Of a stretch of 64,000 nt of DNA, positions 28,017 to 39,064 are shown piece after piece (the stretch's first letter is position 1; every line of letters starts with the position of its first letter). The notes beneath the pieces are model-generated. The model saw only the letters and a program-made list of their open reading frames with translations. It was not told where the DNA came from and did not search any database. The stretch spans positions 558,001 through 622,000 of the forward strand of contig CAVSJF010000006.1 in assembly GCA_963728155.1 (NCBI GenBank). Direction: 5' to 3'. Source of the DNA: JACVRW01 sp963728155. GTDB lineage: Bacteria > Actinomycetota > Thermoleophilia > Solirubrobacterales > Thermoleophilaceae. Position numbers and translations under genes: made by a program.

Positions 28017-29265
28017 CTACGGGAAGAGCCCGTCGCCGTCGTCGCCCTCGGGCGCCTGCGGCTGCTCGTTCTCGCTCGAGCCCTCGAGCTGCTCCGGGCG
28101 CTCGCCCAGCGTCACGGTGATCGTCTCGGTCTTGTCGCCGCGGTAGACCTCTACCTCGACCTTGTCGCCCGGCTGCTTGCCGGTCACCGCGGCCGCGACT
28201 GCATCCGGGTCGGAGACCTTCTGGCCGTCGACCGCGACGATCACGTCGCCGTCCGCGGTAGGCGCGCCGGAAGCGTCGGTGCCGCCCCGCAGCCCGGCGT
28301 CGGCGGCGGGCCCGCCCTCGACGGCGTCGGTGATCAGGGCGCCCTCGGCCACCGGCAGGTCGAGCTGCTGCTGGAGGTCCTTGTTCACGGCTGCCATCTG
28401 GACGCCGAGATAGGCCCGCTCGATCTCCTGGCCCCGGCGCAGCTGCGGGAAGGACCTGCTTGGCGACGTTGACCGGCACGGCGAAGCCGATGCCCACCGA
28501 GCCCTGGCCCCCGCTGGTGGCGATCTGGGAGTTGATGCCGATCGCGCGGCCCTGGGCGTCGAGCAGCGGACCGCCCGAGTTGCCGGGATTGATCGAGGCG
28601 TCGGTCTGGATGACGTTCGAGATCGAGAAGCCGCTGGGCGCGTCGATCTCGCGCCCGAGGGCGGACACGATGCCGGTGGTGACCGTGCGCTGGAACCCGA
28701 GCGGGTTCCCGATTGCCACCACGGGGTCGCCCACCTGGGCCTGCCCCGAATCGCCGAGAGGAATGGCCTTCAGGTCCTTGACCTGACTCGGGTCGATCTT
28801 CAGCACCGCCAGGTCGAGGTCGTCGTCGACGCCCTTGACCTGGGCGTCGATCGACTCGCCTCCCTCCTCGAACGAGACCGTGACGCCGTCGGCGCCGTCG
28901 ACCACGTGCGCGTTGGTGAGGATCGTGCCGTCATCGTCGACCACGAAGCCCGAGCCGGTGGCCGTGCCCTGCCCTCCGCCCAGGGGCGAGTCGCTGCTCA
29001 CGCCCTCGGCCTGGATGAAGGCGACGCTCGAGCCCTCGTCGCGGTAGATGTCCTGCACCGTGCGCCCGCCGTCGGTCGCGGAGGGATCGGAAGCGGGCTG
29101 CGTGATGGACGGCTGGCGGACGACGGTCCGCGAGTCGCCGGTGTCGATCACGTCGGTGGCGATCAGGATGGCCCCGGCGATCAGGACGATCAGCCCGCCG
29201 AGCACTCCGGCGATCAGGTTCGACGCCGCGGAGCGCTGCTTTTCAGGGGCAAGGACCGGATTCAT
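28017..29265 (-). CDS. membrane-anchored trypsin-like serine protease with PDZ domain (HtrA/DegP family; frame broken)
   Basis: A 415-residue protease after repair. One N-terminal membrane anchor (residues 16-38) is followed by an extracytoplasmic trypsin-like domain with the triad H120 (TNAHVV), D151 (DLDLAVLK) and S230 (NPGNSGGPL). A C-terminal PDZ domain begins with AYLGVQMAAVNKDLQQQL and includes GGPAADAGLRGG and DVIVAVDGQKV. An extra C in the run at 28447-28449 breaks the frame after AVPVNVAKQVLP; without it QLRRGQEIERAYLGVQ joins the two halves. Such proteases degrade or process misfolded envelope proteins. The gene lies between the transglutaminase gene and trpF. Confidence 0.9.
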
Positions 29266-29313
29266 GAGTCTCTTTCTAGAGGGCCAACCTTAGAGCCGCA
29301 TAAACGCGCGGCC

Positions 29314-31745
29314 CTAGAGCGGGCGTGGGCCGCCCGGAGGGATGGCGAAGAGGCCGAGCAGGCGCCCCTTCAATCCGCCCCGGGCGGTGAGCTCGCGCCG
29401 CAGGGCCCGGCGTTCGGCGCGACCGGGCGCCTCGGGACTGCGCGGGTCGTAGCGGTGCTCGCGCAGCCGGCGTGCGTAGCCGGCGGAGTGAGGGCCGGCG
29501 CTGCGCAGCAGCCGGCGCTCGAGGCCGAGCAACGTGGTGGCCGCCGGCACCCTCCAGTCGAGGCGATCGAGGGCCCGGCGCAACTCGGCGAGCTGGGCCG
29601 AAGCCAGCTGCTCGGGTGACAGGCCGTGACGGACTCGCACCAGGCGCACGACGTACCAGGCCGCGCCGCCCGCGGCCGTGAGCGCCAGCAGCACCAGGAC
29701 CGGGACCACCCAGTCCGGCGTGCCGCCGTCGGTCGGTGGCGACCGCGCCGTCCGGCGTCACGCGCTCCGCGGCCACGCCGCCGCGCGGGTTGGCGATCTC
29801 TCCCGCGTCAGCGCTCGCCGCGCTCGTGGCGGCCGCCGCGGACTGGCTCTCGGCCGGCGCGGCGGTGGGAGTCGGATCGAACGGCACCCAGCCGATGCCC
29901 GTGAAGTAGACCTCGACCCACGAGTGCGCGTCGAGGTCGCGAATGCGGTACTCGCCGGTGTCGCGGTTGTACGAGCCCGGCGAGAAGCCCGCCGCCACGC
30001 GGGTCGGAACGCCGAGCATGCGCAGCATCAGCGCCATCGCACCGGAGAACTGCTGGCAGTAGCCGCGCCGGTCCTCGAACAGGAACCCGTTGAGCGGGAT
30101 CGCGCGCGTGGGCACCCGCTCGGAGTAGATGTACTCGTCCTGGAGGTTGCGCTCGACCGCCTTGACGAGGTCGTAGTTGGTCTCGGCCCCCTCCGTCCAG
30201 TCGAGCGCCAGGCGATACATGTCGCCGTAGCGCGAGCGGCGCAGGATCTGGTCGGCGTCGGACTCGCCGGAGAGCGTCTCGCCGCGCAGCGGAACGTCGA
30301 GCGGCTGCTCCAGGCCCAGCGCGGCGGTGCGCGCGGCGTCGCCGGCACGCCCCGTGCCCTCGCGGGCGTCGTCGCCTCGGTCCGGCAGGTAGACGCGGGT
30401 GTACTGGATGAAGTCGCCCGGATAGCCGTACGCCCCGGTGCTCGACCGGCGCATCTGCCGCTGGGTCGGATTGGGCGCGTAGGTGGCGACGGAGTAGGTG
30501 TCGCCCTTCTGAAGCGGCTCTCCCTGGACGCGCGCCGTGCCGTCGCCGCTGATGGTGTGCGGCGTGCCGTCGACTCGGTAGATCGTGCCGGCCCCCACCA
30601 CCAGGTCGCTGGTCAGCGAGCGCACGGTCACGTCGATCTGCTCGTCCCAGCGTGGATTCATCTCGAACAGGTCCCAGGAGGGGCCCTGGGGCTCGAAGGG
30701 GATGGGCAGCTCGGATCCGACCTCGCTGCGGTCGGGCTGGGGCGAGCGAAACCAGCGCAGGCCGTCGAAGGCGTCGAGGGTCTCCGCCTTCCAGTAGTGG
30801 GGCCGGTCGGAGCGGACGTTGAGCAGCGTGGTGCCCTCGCGCGGCCAGTCGAGGGGGCCGTACTCGTGCGTCCAGTCGAAGGTGATCGCCTTGCCCGAGC
30901 CGAACAAGTCCCAGGCGCGGTAGTTCCACCATGCCCGTTCGGCGTCGAGGGCGGCCGCGGCGGGCAGGGAGAGAAGTCCCATCACCACCACGGCGGCGGC
31001 GCCCACCAGAGCATCACGGCGGCCCAAGCGCGGCAGCCACAGCCACGCGCCGACCAGCAACAGCAGGACGAGCCCTCGCAGGAGCGGCTCGCCCGGATCG
31101 TGCTCGGTCACCGCGGCGCCGTAGGCCAGCAGCAGCAGCGCGAGCCCTGTGCTTTGAAGCAGCGTGCGGCCCCGGCGGGCGGGGAAGAAGGCCACCAGCG
31201 CCGCCAGGCCGAGTAGCAACGGCGCTCCCAGCAGGATGGTCAGACGGATCCACTCGTCGGGACCGTCGTAGGGCCAGTCGACGCTCTGAATACCGGACAG
31301 GCCGCGATCGAGCCCGTCGGCCAGCTCGGCCCAGTTCTCCGGGCCAAGCAGGCGCAGCGGCAGCCCCGCCACGCCGAGCCCGAGCGCGATCGTCGCCAGG
31401 CCGATCACCAGCGCGGCCACGGCGAGCACGGCGCCCGCGGCGCGCGGGCGATCGCCGAGCCGGGCGCTGAGCTTGCTGCGCACCGGAGGCTGACCCAGGG
31501 GGATCAGCGCGAGCGCGCCGCCGGTGGCCACCAGCACCACGAGCAGGGTGCGACCAATGGGTGCGTCCTCCACCAGCAGCGACCAGTGGCCGGCGGCGAA
31601 GGCGGCCAGCGCGACGAAGGCCGCCAGCCGAAGCCAGATGATCCAGTGCTCGCCGGTGTCCGCCGCCGATGCCGCCTCGCGCCGCACGACGGCGGGCGCG
31701 GGAGCGCCGCGCGGCGGTGGCCGGCTGGCGCGGCTGCGGGCTCAC
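29314..31745 (-). CDS. transglutaminase-like membrane protein (TgpA-type; frame broken)
   Basis: About 809 residues after repair. The N-terminal part has six or seven membrane helices, then an extracytoplasmic transglutaminase-like core with Cys (RGYCQQFSGAMALML), His (DLDAHSWVEVYF) and Asp (WVPFDPTP). A C-terminal helix (VVPVLVLLALTAAGGAAWYVVRLV) precedes a DUF4129-like cytoplasmic domain. An extra C near 29732 separates core from C-terminal helix, and one near 31694 disrupts the N terminus, whose GTG at 31745 overlaps the DUF58 stop (GTGA). Proteins of this type accompany MoxR and DUF58 genes and probably process or crosslink envelope proteins. Confidence 0.85.
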
Positions 31746-32893
31746 GCCGCCGCCCTCCCCGCCCCGGCGGGGGCCATGCGGCGCACGCGCTCCACCAGGC
31801 AGCCGGTGCACTCGGCGACCTCGAACAGCGGACGCACGCCGGGCAACGCGGACGGCGAGACCACGATGCGAGCCCCGGCCGGGAGGCGCTCGAGCGCCCG
31901 CGGGGCACTGCGCAGATCGGCGCCCGTGACCCAGATCACCGCACCGCCGCGCGGACCGAGCGTCGAGGAGGGCGGCGGCGAGCCGGACTCCACCAGGGCG
32001 AGTCGCACGTGCACGGCGGCCCAGGCCCCTCTGTCGCGCCCGATCTCGATGGGCCGCCGCTCACCCGGTAAGAGAACCGCGCAGCCGCCCTCGCCGGCCA
32101 GGTGCACGCACAGCGACGCCGCGGCCCTCACCGCCTTGTCGAGCCCCTCCTCGCCCGAGGGCGCGGACGGGTCTACCACGATCAGTGGAGCGGAGTCGAG
32201 CTCGGCGACAAGCCGCCGCTCGAGCATCTCCCCGCGCCGCGCCACCGAGATCCAGTGGATTCGCGACGCGGCGGCGCCCTCGCGATACGGGCGCAGGCCG
32301 TCGATCTCGAGCTCGGCCATCGATGCGTCGAGACGCCGGCCCATCACGCCGGGATCGATCCCCTGCCCGCCGTGGTCCCCGGCCCCCGCCCCGCTTCCTC
32401 CGGGGGCGGTCACCGGCTCGATGCGCGGCAGGACCAGCACCTCGTCACGACCCTCGCCGACGATCTCGCGCGAGAACACGCGCAGCGGGTCGCGGATCAG
32501 CAGGCGGCCCGGCTCGAGCACGCGCCGGCCCCGGCGCGAGAACCGCACGTTGATGCGCACCCGGCGCGACCAGCGGTCCGCTATCGGCACGGGCCAGCCG
32601 AGCAGTGGCTCGATCAGCTCACCGCCCGGCGGCGGAACGATCCCGGAGAGCATCTCGACGCGGAGCGGGTAGGGCTCCTCCTCGGTCACCGTATTCGGGC
32701 CGGCACGGCGCTTGATCGCCGCGCCACTCGTCGCCATCAGCACCCAAGCGGTGGCCACCACCGCGATCGCCACGAGGCCGACCCCGGGAACGTAAAGGGA
32801 GGGGCTGTCGAAGGTCGCGGCGGCCAGGCACAGGAGCACCCCCAGCACGACGATGGTCAGTGGCCGGAGCAGCCGAACTGCCGGCCCCACCAT
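31742..32893 (-). CDS. DUF58 domain-containing protein
   Basis: A 383-residue protein with two N-terminal hydrophobic helices (residues 10-55), a beta-rich segment (RLLIRDPLRVFSREI), a Gly-rich loop (GGSGAGAGDHGGQG) and the DUF58 core (DGLRPYREGAAASRIHWISVARRGEMLERRLVAE, with PLIVVDPSAP). DUF58 resembles a von Willebrand A fold. These proteins form the conserved MoxR-DUF58-transglutaminase gene trio and are thought to be handled by the MoxR ATPase as a chaperone-type client. It starts 3 nt after moxR stops. Confidence 0.88.
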   Translation of the reverse strand: MVGPAVRLLRPLTIVVLGVLLCLAAATFDSPSLYVPGVGLVAIAVVATAWVLMATSGAAIKRRAGPNTVTEEEPYPLRVEMLSGIVPPPGGELIEPLLGWPVPIADRWSRRVRINVRFSRRGRRVLEPGRLLIRDPLRVFSREIVGEGRDEVLVLPRIEPVTAPGGSGAGAGDHGGQGIDPGVMGRRLDASMAELEIDGLRPYREGAAASRIHWISVARRGEMLERRLVAELDSAPLIVVDPSAPSGEEGLDKAVRAAASLCVHLAGEGGCAVLLPGERRPIEIGRDRGAWAAVHVRLALVESGSPPPSSTLGPRGGAVIWVTGADLRSAPRALERLPAGARIVVSPSALPGVRPLFEVAECTGCLVERVRRMAPAGAGRAAA

Positions 32894-32896
32894 GAA

Positions 32897-33847
<951 letters not shown>

Positions 33848-33892
33848 CGCTCCCCATGTTAGGGATAGGTTGATTTGGTCCGGCTAGGAGAC

Positions 33893-34690
33893 CTAAGCCT
33901 GCGTGGGTTCCTCGGCGCCGGCCAGTTCGCGTACCGCGGCCTCGGGATCGGGAGCCCGCATCAGGGTCTCGCCGATCAGCACGGCGTCGACTCCGACCTC
34001 CTCGAGCGCCTCGATCTGCTCGCGGGTGTGGATCCCGGACTCCGAGACCACGACCTTGCCGGTGGGGACGTCGTGGAGCAGGTCGAAGGTGCGCTCGATG
34101 TCGACCGAGAAGTCCTCGAGGTTGCGGTTGTTGATCCCGAGCACGTCGACGTCCCATTCGAGCGCCGTCGCGAGCTCCTCCTCGGTCGCCACCTCGACGA
34201 TCGCGTCGAGGTCGAGGCCCCACGCCTCGTTGAGCAGGGCGCCGAGCTCCTCGGGCTCCATCGAGCCCACCACGAGCAGCACGGCGTCGGCGCCCGCCGC
34301 CTTGGCCTCGTAGAGCTGATAGGGGTCGATCGTGAAGTCCTTGCGCAGGATCGGCAGATGGATGGCGGCTCGGGCCTCGCGCAGGTCGGCGAGCGAGCCG
34401 CCGAAGTGGGCCTCCTCGGTGAGCACCGATACCGCGGCCGCCCCTCCGCGCTCGTAGGCCTGAACGAGCTCGCCGCAGCTCGCGTCCTCGCGGATGGCGC
34501 CGGCCGAGGGCGAGCGCCGCTTGTGCTCGGCGATCAGGGAGGTGCCCGGGCGCGAAAGGGCCTCGGCGAAGGGCATGCCCTCGGGGCGGGCCCCGGCGTC
34601 GCGCTCGAGATCGGCCAGCGGGCGCTCTCGCTTCCTGCGATGAACGGCCTCGCGCGTGGCGCCCACCAGCTCTTCCAGGCGGATGTTCAT
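33893..34690 (-). CDS. trpC: indole-3-glycerol phosphate synthase
   Basis: A 265-residue TIM-barrel enzyme closing the indole ring. Catalytic motifs are IAEHKRRSPSAG (Lys), VLTEEAHFGGSLADL, LRKDFTIDPYQLYEAKAAGADAVLL, and LGINNRNLEDFSVDIERT with GIHTREQIE. It overlaps trpD by 4 nt (ATGA). Monofunctional, not fused to TrpF, which is encoded six kilobases downstream. Confidence 0.95.
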   Translation of the reverse strand: MNIRLEELVGATREAVHRRKRERPLADLERDAGARPEGMPFAEALSRPGTSLIAEHKRRSPSAGAIREDASCGELVQAYERGGAAAVSVLTEEAHFGGSLADLREARAAIHLPILRKDFTIDPYQLYEAKAAGADAVLLVVGSMEPEELGALLNEAWGLDLDAIVEVATEEELATALEWDVDVLGINNRNLEDFSVDIERTFDLLHDVPTGKVVVSESGIHTREQIEALEEVGVDAVLIGETLMRAPDPEAAVRELAGAEEPTQA

Positions 34691-35709
34691 CGCGGGCGCG
34701 CCAGCTCGAGGTAGCGCTCGAGGACGGAGGCGGCGGCACCGGAGTCGACCGCGTCACGAGCGCTCTCCACGCCCGCGATGAGCGAGTCCGCTCGCCCGCT
34801 CACATAGATCGCGGCCGCCGCGTTGATGAGGGCCAGCGAGCGCTCGGTACCCGGCTCGCCGTCGAGCACGCGCCGCAGCACGCGGGCGTTGGCGTCCGGG
34901 GTTCCCGCGCCCACCGCACCGTCGGAAGCCCGCTCGATGCCGACCTCCTCGGGGGTGACCTCGTAGGTGGCCAGCTCGCCTTCTCTCAGCTCGACCACCC
35001 GGGTTGCGCCCGAGACCGAGAACTCGTCCAGGCCATCGGCGCTCGACACTACCAGGGCCCTGTCGGTGCCGAGCTCGCCCAGCGCGGCGGCCATCGTCTC
35101 GAGGCGCGTGGGGTCGGACACCCCGATCACCTGGCGCCGCGCGCCCGCCGGATTGGTGAGGGGCCCGAGGAAGTTGAAGACCGTGCGAACGCCGAGCGCC
35201 TTGCGTACGGGAACCACGTGCTTCATCGCCGCGTGGTGCTTGGGAGCGAACATGAAACCGAACCCCACCGCGTCGATGCTGCGGGCCACCTCGTCGGGCT
35301 CGAGCTCGATGCGCGCCCCCAGCGCCTCGAGCACGTCGGCCGACCCGCACTGGCTGGTGGCCGAGCGGTTGCCGTGCTTGGCCACCCGGCAGCCCGCTCC
35401 CGCGGCGATGAAGGCCGCGGTGGTGGACACGTTGAACGTCGGCCGGCCGCCGCCCGTGCCCGCCGTGTCGACCAGGTCGTCGCCCGCGTCCACCCGCAGG
35501 GCCAGGCTGCGCATCGCCGCGGCCAGGCCGGCGATCTCGTGAACGGTCTCGCCCTTGGTGCGCAGCCCGACGAGCAGGCCCGCCGTCTCGGCTTCGGAGG
35601 CTCTTCCCTCCATCACCTCGCTGAGCACGCGAGAAGCCTCGTCGGTCGCCAGGTCTTGGCCGGCGGCCACCCGGTCGATGGCTTCGGTCAGGAAGGGGTT
35701 GTTGCTCAC
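34687..35709 (-). CDS. trpD: anthranilate phosphoribosyltransferase
   Basis: A 340-residue phosphoribosyltransferase. PRPP-binding and anthranilate motifs are DLVDTAGTGGGRPTFNVSTTAAFIAAGAGCRVAKHGNRSATSQCGSADVLEALG, FMFAPKHHAAMKHVVPVRKALGVRTVFNFLGPLTNPAG and SADGLDEFSVSG. A nearly full-length canonical TrpD. Its GTG start overlaps the trpG stop by 4 nt. Monofunctional rather than fused to TrpG. Confidence 0.95.
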   Translation of the reverse strand: MSNNPFLTEAIDRVAAGQDLATDEASRVLSEVMEGRASEAETAGLLVGLRTKGETVHEIAGLAAAMRSLALRVDAGDDLVDTAGTGGGRPTFNVSTTAAFIAAGAGCRVAKHGNRSATSQCGSADVLEALGARIELEPDEVARSIDAVGFGFMFAPKHHAAMKHVVPVRKALGVRTVFNFLGPLTNPAGARRQVIGVSDPTRLETMAAALGELGTDRALVVSSADGLDEFSVSGATRVVELREGELATYEVTPEEVGIERASDGAVGAGTPDANARVLRRVLDGEPGTERSLALINAAAAIYVSGRADSLIAGVESARDAVDSGAAASVLERYLELARPR

Positions 35710-36263
35710 TCTGCGGAGAGGAAGTTGCGAAGCATCTGCTTGCCGTGCGGCGTGAGCACCGACTCCGGGTGGAACTGGACGCCCTCGATCGGCAGCTCCG
35801 AGTGACGCAGCCCCATGATCACGTCTCCCGCCCGCGCGGACACCTGGAGGGTGTCCGGCAGGTCCTCCGGGTCGACCACGAGCGAGTGGTAGCGCCCCAC
35901 CACGAGTGGAGATTCCAGTCCGGCGTAGATCGTCATGCCGTCGTGCTCCATCACTGCGGTCTTTCCGTGCACCGGCTCGCCGCGCACCACCCGCCCGCCG
36001 AACTCCTGGGCCATCGACTGATGGCCGAGGCAGACCCCCAGCACCGGGGTGCCGCGCTCGCCGTAGTGACGCACCGCCGGCATGGACAGGCCGGCCTCGT
36101 TCGGCGTGCAGGGGCCGGGCGAGACGATCACCCGGTCGGGCTCGCGCTCGAGCAGGTCCTCGCGATCGTTGCGAATCACCTCCACCTCCGCGCCCAGCTC
36201 ACCCAGGTACTGCACCAGGTTGTAGGTAAAGGAGTCGTAGTTGTCGACCACGAGCGTCCTCAT
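35706..36263 (-). CDS. trpG: anthranilate synthase component II (glutamine amidotransferase)
   Basis: A 185-residue class I glutamine amidotransferase supplying ammonia to TrpE. The catalytic Cys is in PVLGVCLGHQSMAQEFGG and the His-x-Glu is in GVQFHPESVLT. VSPGPCTPNEAG is the oxyanion loop. I start at ATG 36263 (MRTLVVDNYDSFTYN), which overlaps the trpE stop by 4 nt. An ATG 6 nt earlier is also open. Confidence 0.95.
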   Translation of the reverse strand: MRTLVVDNYDSFTYNLVQYLGELGAEVEVIRNDREDLLEREPDRVIVSPGPCTPNEAGLSMPAVRHYGERGTPVLGVCLGHQSMAQEFGGRVVRGEPVHGKTAVMEHDGMTIYAGLESPLVVGRYHSLVVDPEDLPDTLQVSARAGDVIMGLRHSELPIEGVQFHPESVLTPHGKQMLRNFLSAE

Positions 36264-37711
36264 GCCCAATCCGCCTGAGCGCAGGCCAGCCGGATCGCGT
36301 CCATCACCGCACCGGCCTTGGCCTCGGCCTCGCGGTTCTCGTAGGCGGGATCGGAGTCGGCGACGATCCCGCCGCCGGCCTGCAGGTAGGCCTTGCCGTC
36401 GCGCACGAAGGTGGCGCGGATGTTGATGCAGGTGTCTAGGTCGCCCGTGTAGGAGAGGTACCCCACGGCACCGCCGTAGGGACCGCGCTTGACCGGCTCG
36501 AGCTCGTCGATGATCTGCATGGCGCGGATCTTGGGCGCGCCCGAGAGCGTCCCAGCGGGCAGCGTGGCCCGCAGGGCGTCCATGGGCGTGACACCGGCGC
36601 GCAGGCGCCCGGAAACCGACGAGACGATGTGGATCACGTGCGAGTAGGCCTCCACTGACATCAGGTCGTCGACCTCCACGCTGCCGTACTCGCAGACCCG
36701 GCCGAGATCGTTGCGCCCCAGGTCCACGAGCATCACGTGCTCGGCGCGCTCCTTGGCGTCGGCGAGCAGCTCGTCGGCGATCTGCTTGTGGTCTGTGCCC
36801 GTATGGGGGCGCGTGCCCGCGATGGGCCTCAGCTCGACGTGGCGGTCGCCCACCTTGACAAGGGACTCCGGCGACGCCCCGGCGATCTGGAAGTCCTCGA
36901 AGTCGAGGAAGTACATGTAGGGGCTCGGGTTGATCGCCCGCAGGCCCCGGTAGATGGAGAACGCCTCCACGGGGCAGTTCGCCGTCCAGCGCTGGGAGGG
37001 AACGACCTGGTAGGCGTCGCCGGCACGGATGTACTCGATCGTGCTTTCGACCGCGGCGGCGTATCCCTCCGGGCCGAGGTTGGAGGCGAACTCAGGCGGA
37101 TCCTGCTTGCCCGCCCCGGCCTGCGGGACGGAGCCGGCCAGCGTCTCCTTGACCTCGGCGATCGTCGCGGTGGCCGCCTCGTAGGAGGCCTCGAGGTCAT
37201 CGTCGGTGAAGACGTTGGCCAGGATCGTCACCTCGTGGCGCAGGTGGTCGAAGGCCACCAGCACGTCGGTGATCATCAGCGCCAGGTCGGGGAGGCCCAC
37301 CTCGTCGGGGTTGGGCGGGCCCACGGACGGCTCCGCGCTGCGCACCAGGTCGTAGCCGAACAGGCCCACCGCCCCGCCGGCGAAGGGCGGCAGGCCGGCG
37401 AGCGGCGCTATCCGGTAGCGCCCAACCTCGTCGGCCACGTGCTGGTAGGGGTCGGGGTGGTCGCCGAGGCTCATGCGCAGGGTCGCGCGCGGGCGAAAAC
37501 CAAGGAACGACCAGCGCCCAACGCGCTGGCCCTGCTCGGCCGACTCCAAGAGGAACGAAGGTCCGCTCCCGCGCAGCTTGAGGTAGGCCGAAACGGGCGT
37601 CTCACAGTCGGCGATGTAGGTGTGGCGCAGAGGCACGAGGTTGTGCTCGCGGGCCAGCTCGCGGACCTCGTCCACGCCCGGGGTCAGGTCGAGGTCAACG
37701 GCGACGCTCAT
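36260..37711 (-). CDS. trpE: anthranilate synthase component I
   Basis: A 483-residue chorismate-utilizing enzyme. The N-terminal FLLESAEQG motif (LLES) is the tryptophan feedback site, so end-product inhibition is probably kept. The catalytic part includes DAYQVVPSQRW, SPSPYMYFLDFE, RPIAGTRPHTG, LGRNDLGRVCEYGSV, SHVIHIVSSVSGRL and LPAGTLSGAPKIRAMQIIDELE. The start (37711) overlaps the end of hisIE by 17 nt, so no leader peptide or attenuator fits in front of it. Confidence 0.95.
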   Translation of the reverse strand: MSVAVDLDLTPGVDEVRELAREHNLVPLRHTYIADCETPVSAYLKLRGSGPSFLLESAEQGQRVGRWSFLGFRPRATLRMSLGDHPDPYQHVADEVGRYRIAPLAGLPPFAGGAVGLFGYDLVRSAEPSVGPPNPDEVGLPDLALMITDVLVAFDHLRHEVTILANVFTDDDLEASYEAATATIAEVKETLAGSVPQAGAGKQDPPEFASNLGPEGYAAAVESTIEYIRAGDAYQVVPSQRWTANCPVEAFSIYRGLRAINPSPYMYFLDFEDFQIAGASPESLVKVGDRHVELRPIAGTRPHTGTDHKQIADELLADAKERAEHVMLVDLGRNDLGRVCEYGSVEVDDLMSVEAYSHVIHIVSSVSGRLRAGVTPMDALRATLPAGTLSGAPKIRAMQIIDELEPVKRGPYGGAVGYLSYTGDLDTCINIRATFVRDGKAYLQAGGGIVADSDPAYENREAEAKAGAVMDAIRLACAQADWA

Positions 37712-38267
37712 TGAGCACCTCGTAGGCGTCGGCGAGGCTCAGCCCGCGCGCGGCCAGCAGCACGGCCAGGTGGTAGAGCAGGTCGGCGGACTCCTCGGCC
37801 ACTCGCTCGTCGGTCTCCTCGCGCGCGGCGCGCGCGACCTCCTCGGCCTCCTCCTGGACCTTCTCGCCGGTCCGAGCCGGATCGGCGAGCAGCGTGGCCG
37901 TGTAGCTCTCGCCCGGGTCGGCCGCCCGGCGCTCGGCGATCGTGCGCTCCAGACCGGGAAGGGCCTCTGCCGGCGCCGGCTGCATGTCGCCGCGGTAGAA
38001 GCAGCTGCGCTCGCCGGTGTGGCAGGCCGGACCCGCGGGCTCGACCAGCGCGACGAAGGCGTCGTTGTCGCAGTCGTAGCGCAGGGCTTGAAGGCGCTGC
38101 ACGTTCCCGGAGGTCTCGCCCTTGTGCCACAGCTCCTCGCGCGAGCGCGACCAGAACCACATCTCGCCGCTCGCGCGCGTGCGCTCGAGCGCCTCCTCGT
38201 TCATGTAGGCCAGGGTCAGGACCTCGCCGCTGCGCGAGTCCTGGACGATGCAGGGAGTGAGCTCCAC
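37695..38267 (-). CDS. hisIE: bifunctional phosphoribosyl-AMP cyclohydrolase / phosphoribosyl-ATP pyrophosphatase
   Basis: A fusion of about 190 residues. The N-terminal HisI cyclohydrolase is residues 1-105 (GEVLTLAYMNEEALERTRASGEMWFWSRSREELWHKGETSGN, metal site DCDNDAFVALVEPAGPACHTGERSCFYR). The C-terminal HisE part is residues 110-190 (ERTIAERRAADPGESYTATLL, GEKVQEEAEEVARAAREE, EESADLLYHLAVLLAARGLSL). Together they do steps 2 and 3 of histidine synthesis. Start is GTG 38267, with VELTPCIVQD. No other his gene is in the window; overlap with trpE couples the histidine and tryptophan pathways. Confidence 0.93.
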   Translation of the reverse strand: MELTPCIVQDSRSGEVLTLAYMNEEALERTRASGEMWFWSRSREELWHKGETSGNVQRLQALRYDCDNDAFVALVEPAGPACHTGERSCFYRGDMQPAPAEALPGLERTIAERRAADPGESYTATLLADPARTGEKVQEEAEEVARAAREETDERVAEESADLLYHLAVLLAARGLSLADAYEVLNERRR

Positions 38268-38275
38268 GCCCCCGA

Positions 38276-39064
38276 TTATGGCCCTGCCGCCGCCAGTGGC
38301 AGCCTGAGGAACTCGTAGACCGACCCGATCTCGCTGAATCCGAGCGTCCGGTACCAATGCCGAGGCCAGTCGCTCGCGTCGGTCAGGAGAAAGACGGGCT
38401 CGCACCCGTCCGCCGCGGCGGCGTCGGCGGCGGCCAGCACCGCGGCGCTCGCGTGGCCACGGCCGCGGCGGGACTCGACGGTGCCCACCTCGTCGACCTG
38501 GGCGAGCCCGTTGCCGCTGTAGAGACGACATACGCAGGCGGGATCCGGTACCGGCGAGCCGAAGTCGCGCGCCGCGGCAGCGCGGTCGAAGCGCTTGTCC
38601 ATCCCCGCCAGCTGCTCGACGGCCTCGGCCTGCCAGCCGAAGGGCTGCTCGCGCCGGAAGGCGGCCAGCCCGGCGGCGCCGGTCTCGCGGTCGACCTCGG
38701 AGCCCTCGGCGTCCGGTACCTCACGCTCGGGCGGGCCGTCGCGCACCATCACCAGAAGGCGGAGAACGTTCCAGCCCGCGGCCGCCAGCGGTCCGGCCAG
38801 TCGCTCGCCGACCTCTGGGTCGTGAACCACGAGCTTGCGGTGACCGAGCTCCGACAACACGCGGTCGGCCTCCTGCACGAGCGCGGCGGGACTCGCCGCG
38901 GCGTCCTCGATGCGCAGGGCATTGAGCTGCCAGACCAGCGGGAGGCTCGGGGTCACGAGGGCCACGCCGTGGCGCGCCGGGCGGACCTCGTCCACGACCG
39001 CCTCCTCGAGGCGGTCGAGATACTCGTGGATGCGCGGGAGGATCGAGACCGAGCGAGAGGTCAT
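38276..39064 (-). CDS. GNAT-family acetyltransferase
   Basis: A 262-residue protein. The C-terminal GNAT domain begins near residue 180 (LYSGNGLAQVDEVGTVESRRGRGHASAAVLAAADAAAADGCEPVFLLTD) with the acetyl-CoA loop RRGRGHASA and ends WPRHWYRTLGFSEIGSVYEFLRL. The N-terminal half (residues 1-110) is a degenerate GNAT-like repeat. Substrate unknown. It starts at the last base of era's stop region (4-nt overlap, ATGA) and ends 8 nt before hisIE. Confidence 0.85.
   Translation of the reverse strand: MTSRSVSILPRIHEYLDRLEEAVVDEVRPARHGVALVTPSLPLVWQLNALRIEDAAASPAALVQEADRVLSELGHRKLVVHDPEVGERLAGPLAAAGWNVLRLLVMVRDGPPEREVPDAEGSEVDRETGAAGLAAFRREQPFGWQAEAVEQLAGMDKRFDRAAAARDFGSPVPDPACVCRLYSGNGLAQVDEVGTVESRRGRGHASAAVLAAADAAAADGCEPVFLLTDASDWPRHWYRTLGFSEIGSVYEFLRLPLAAAGP

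Noticed and set aside
37695..37711. trp leader peptide or attenuator before trpE
   Set aside because: The trpE start lies inside hisIE; there is no untranslated leader to form one.
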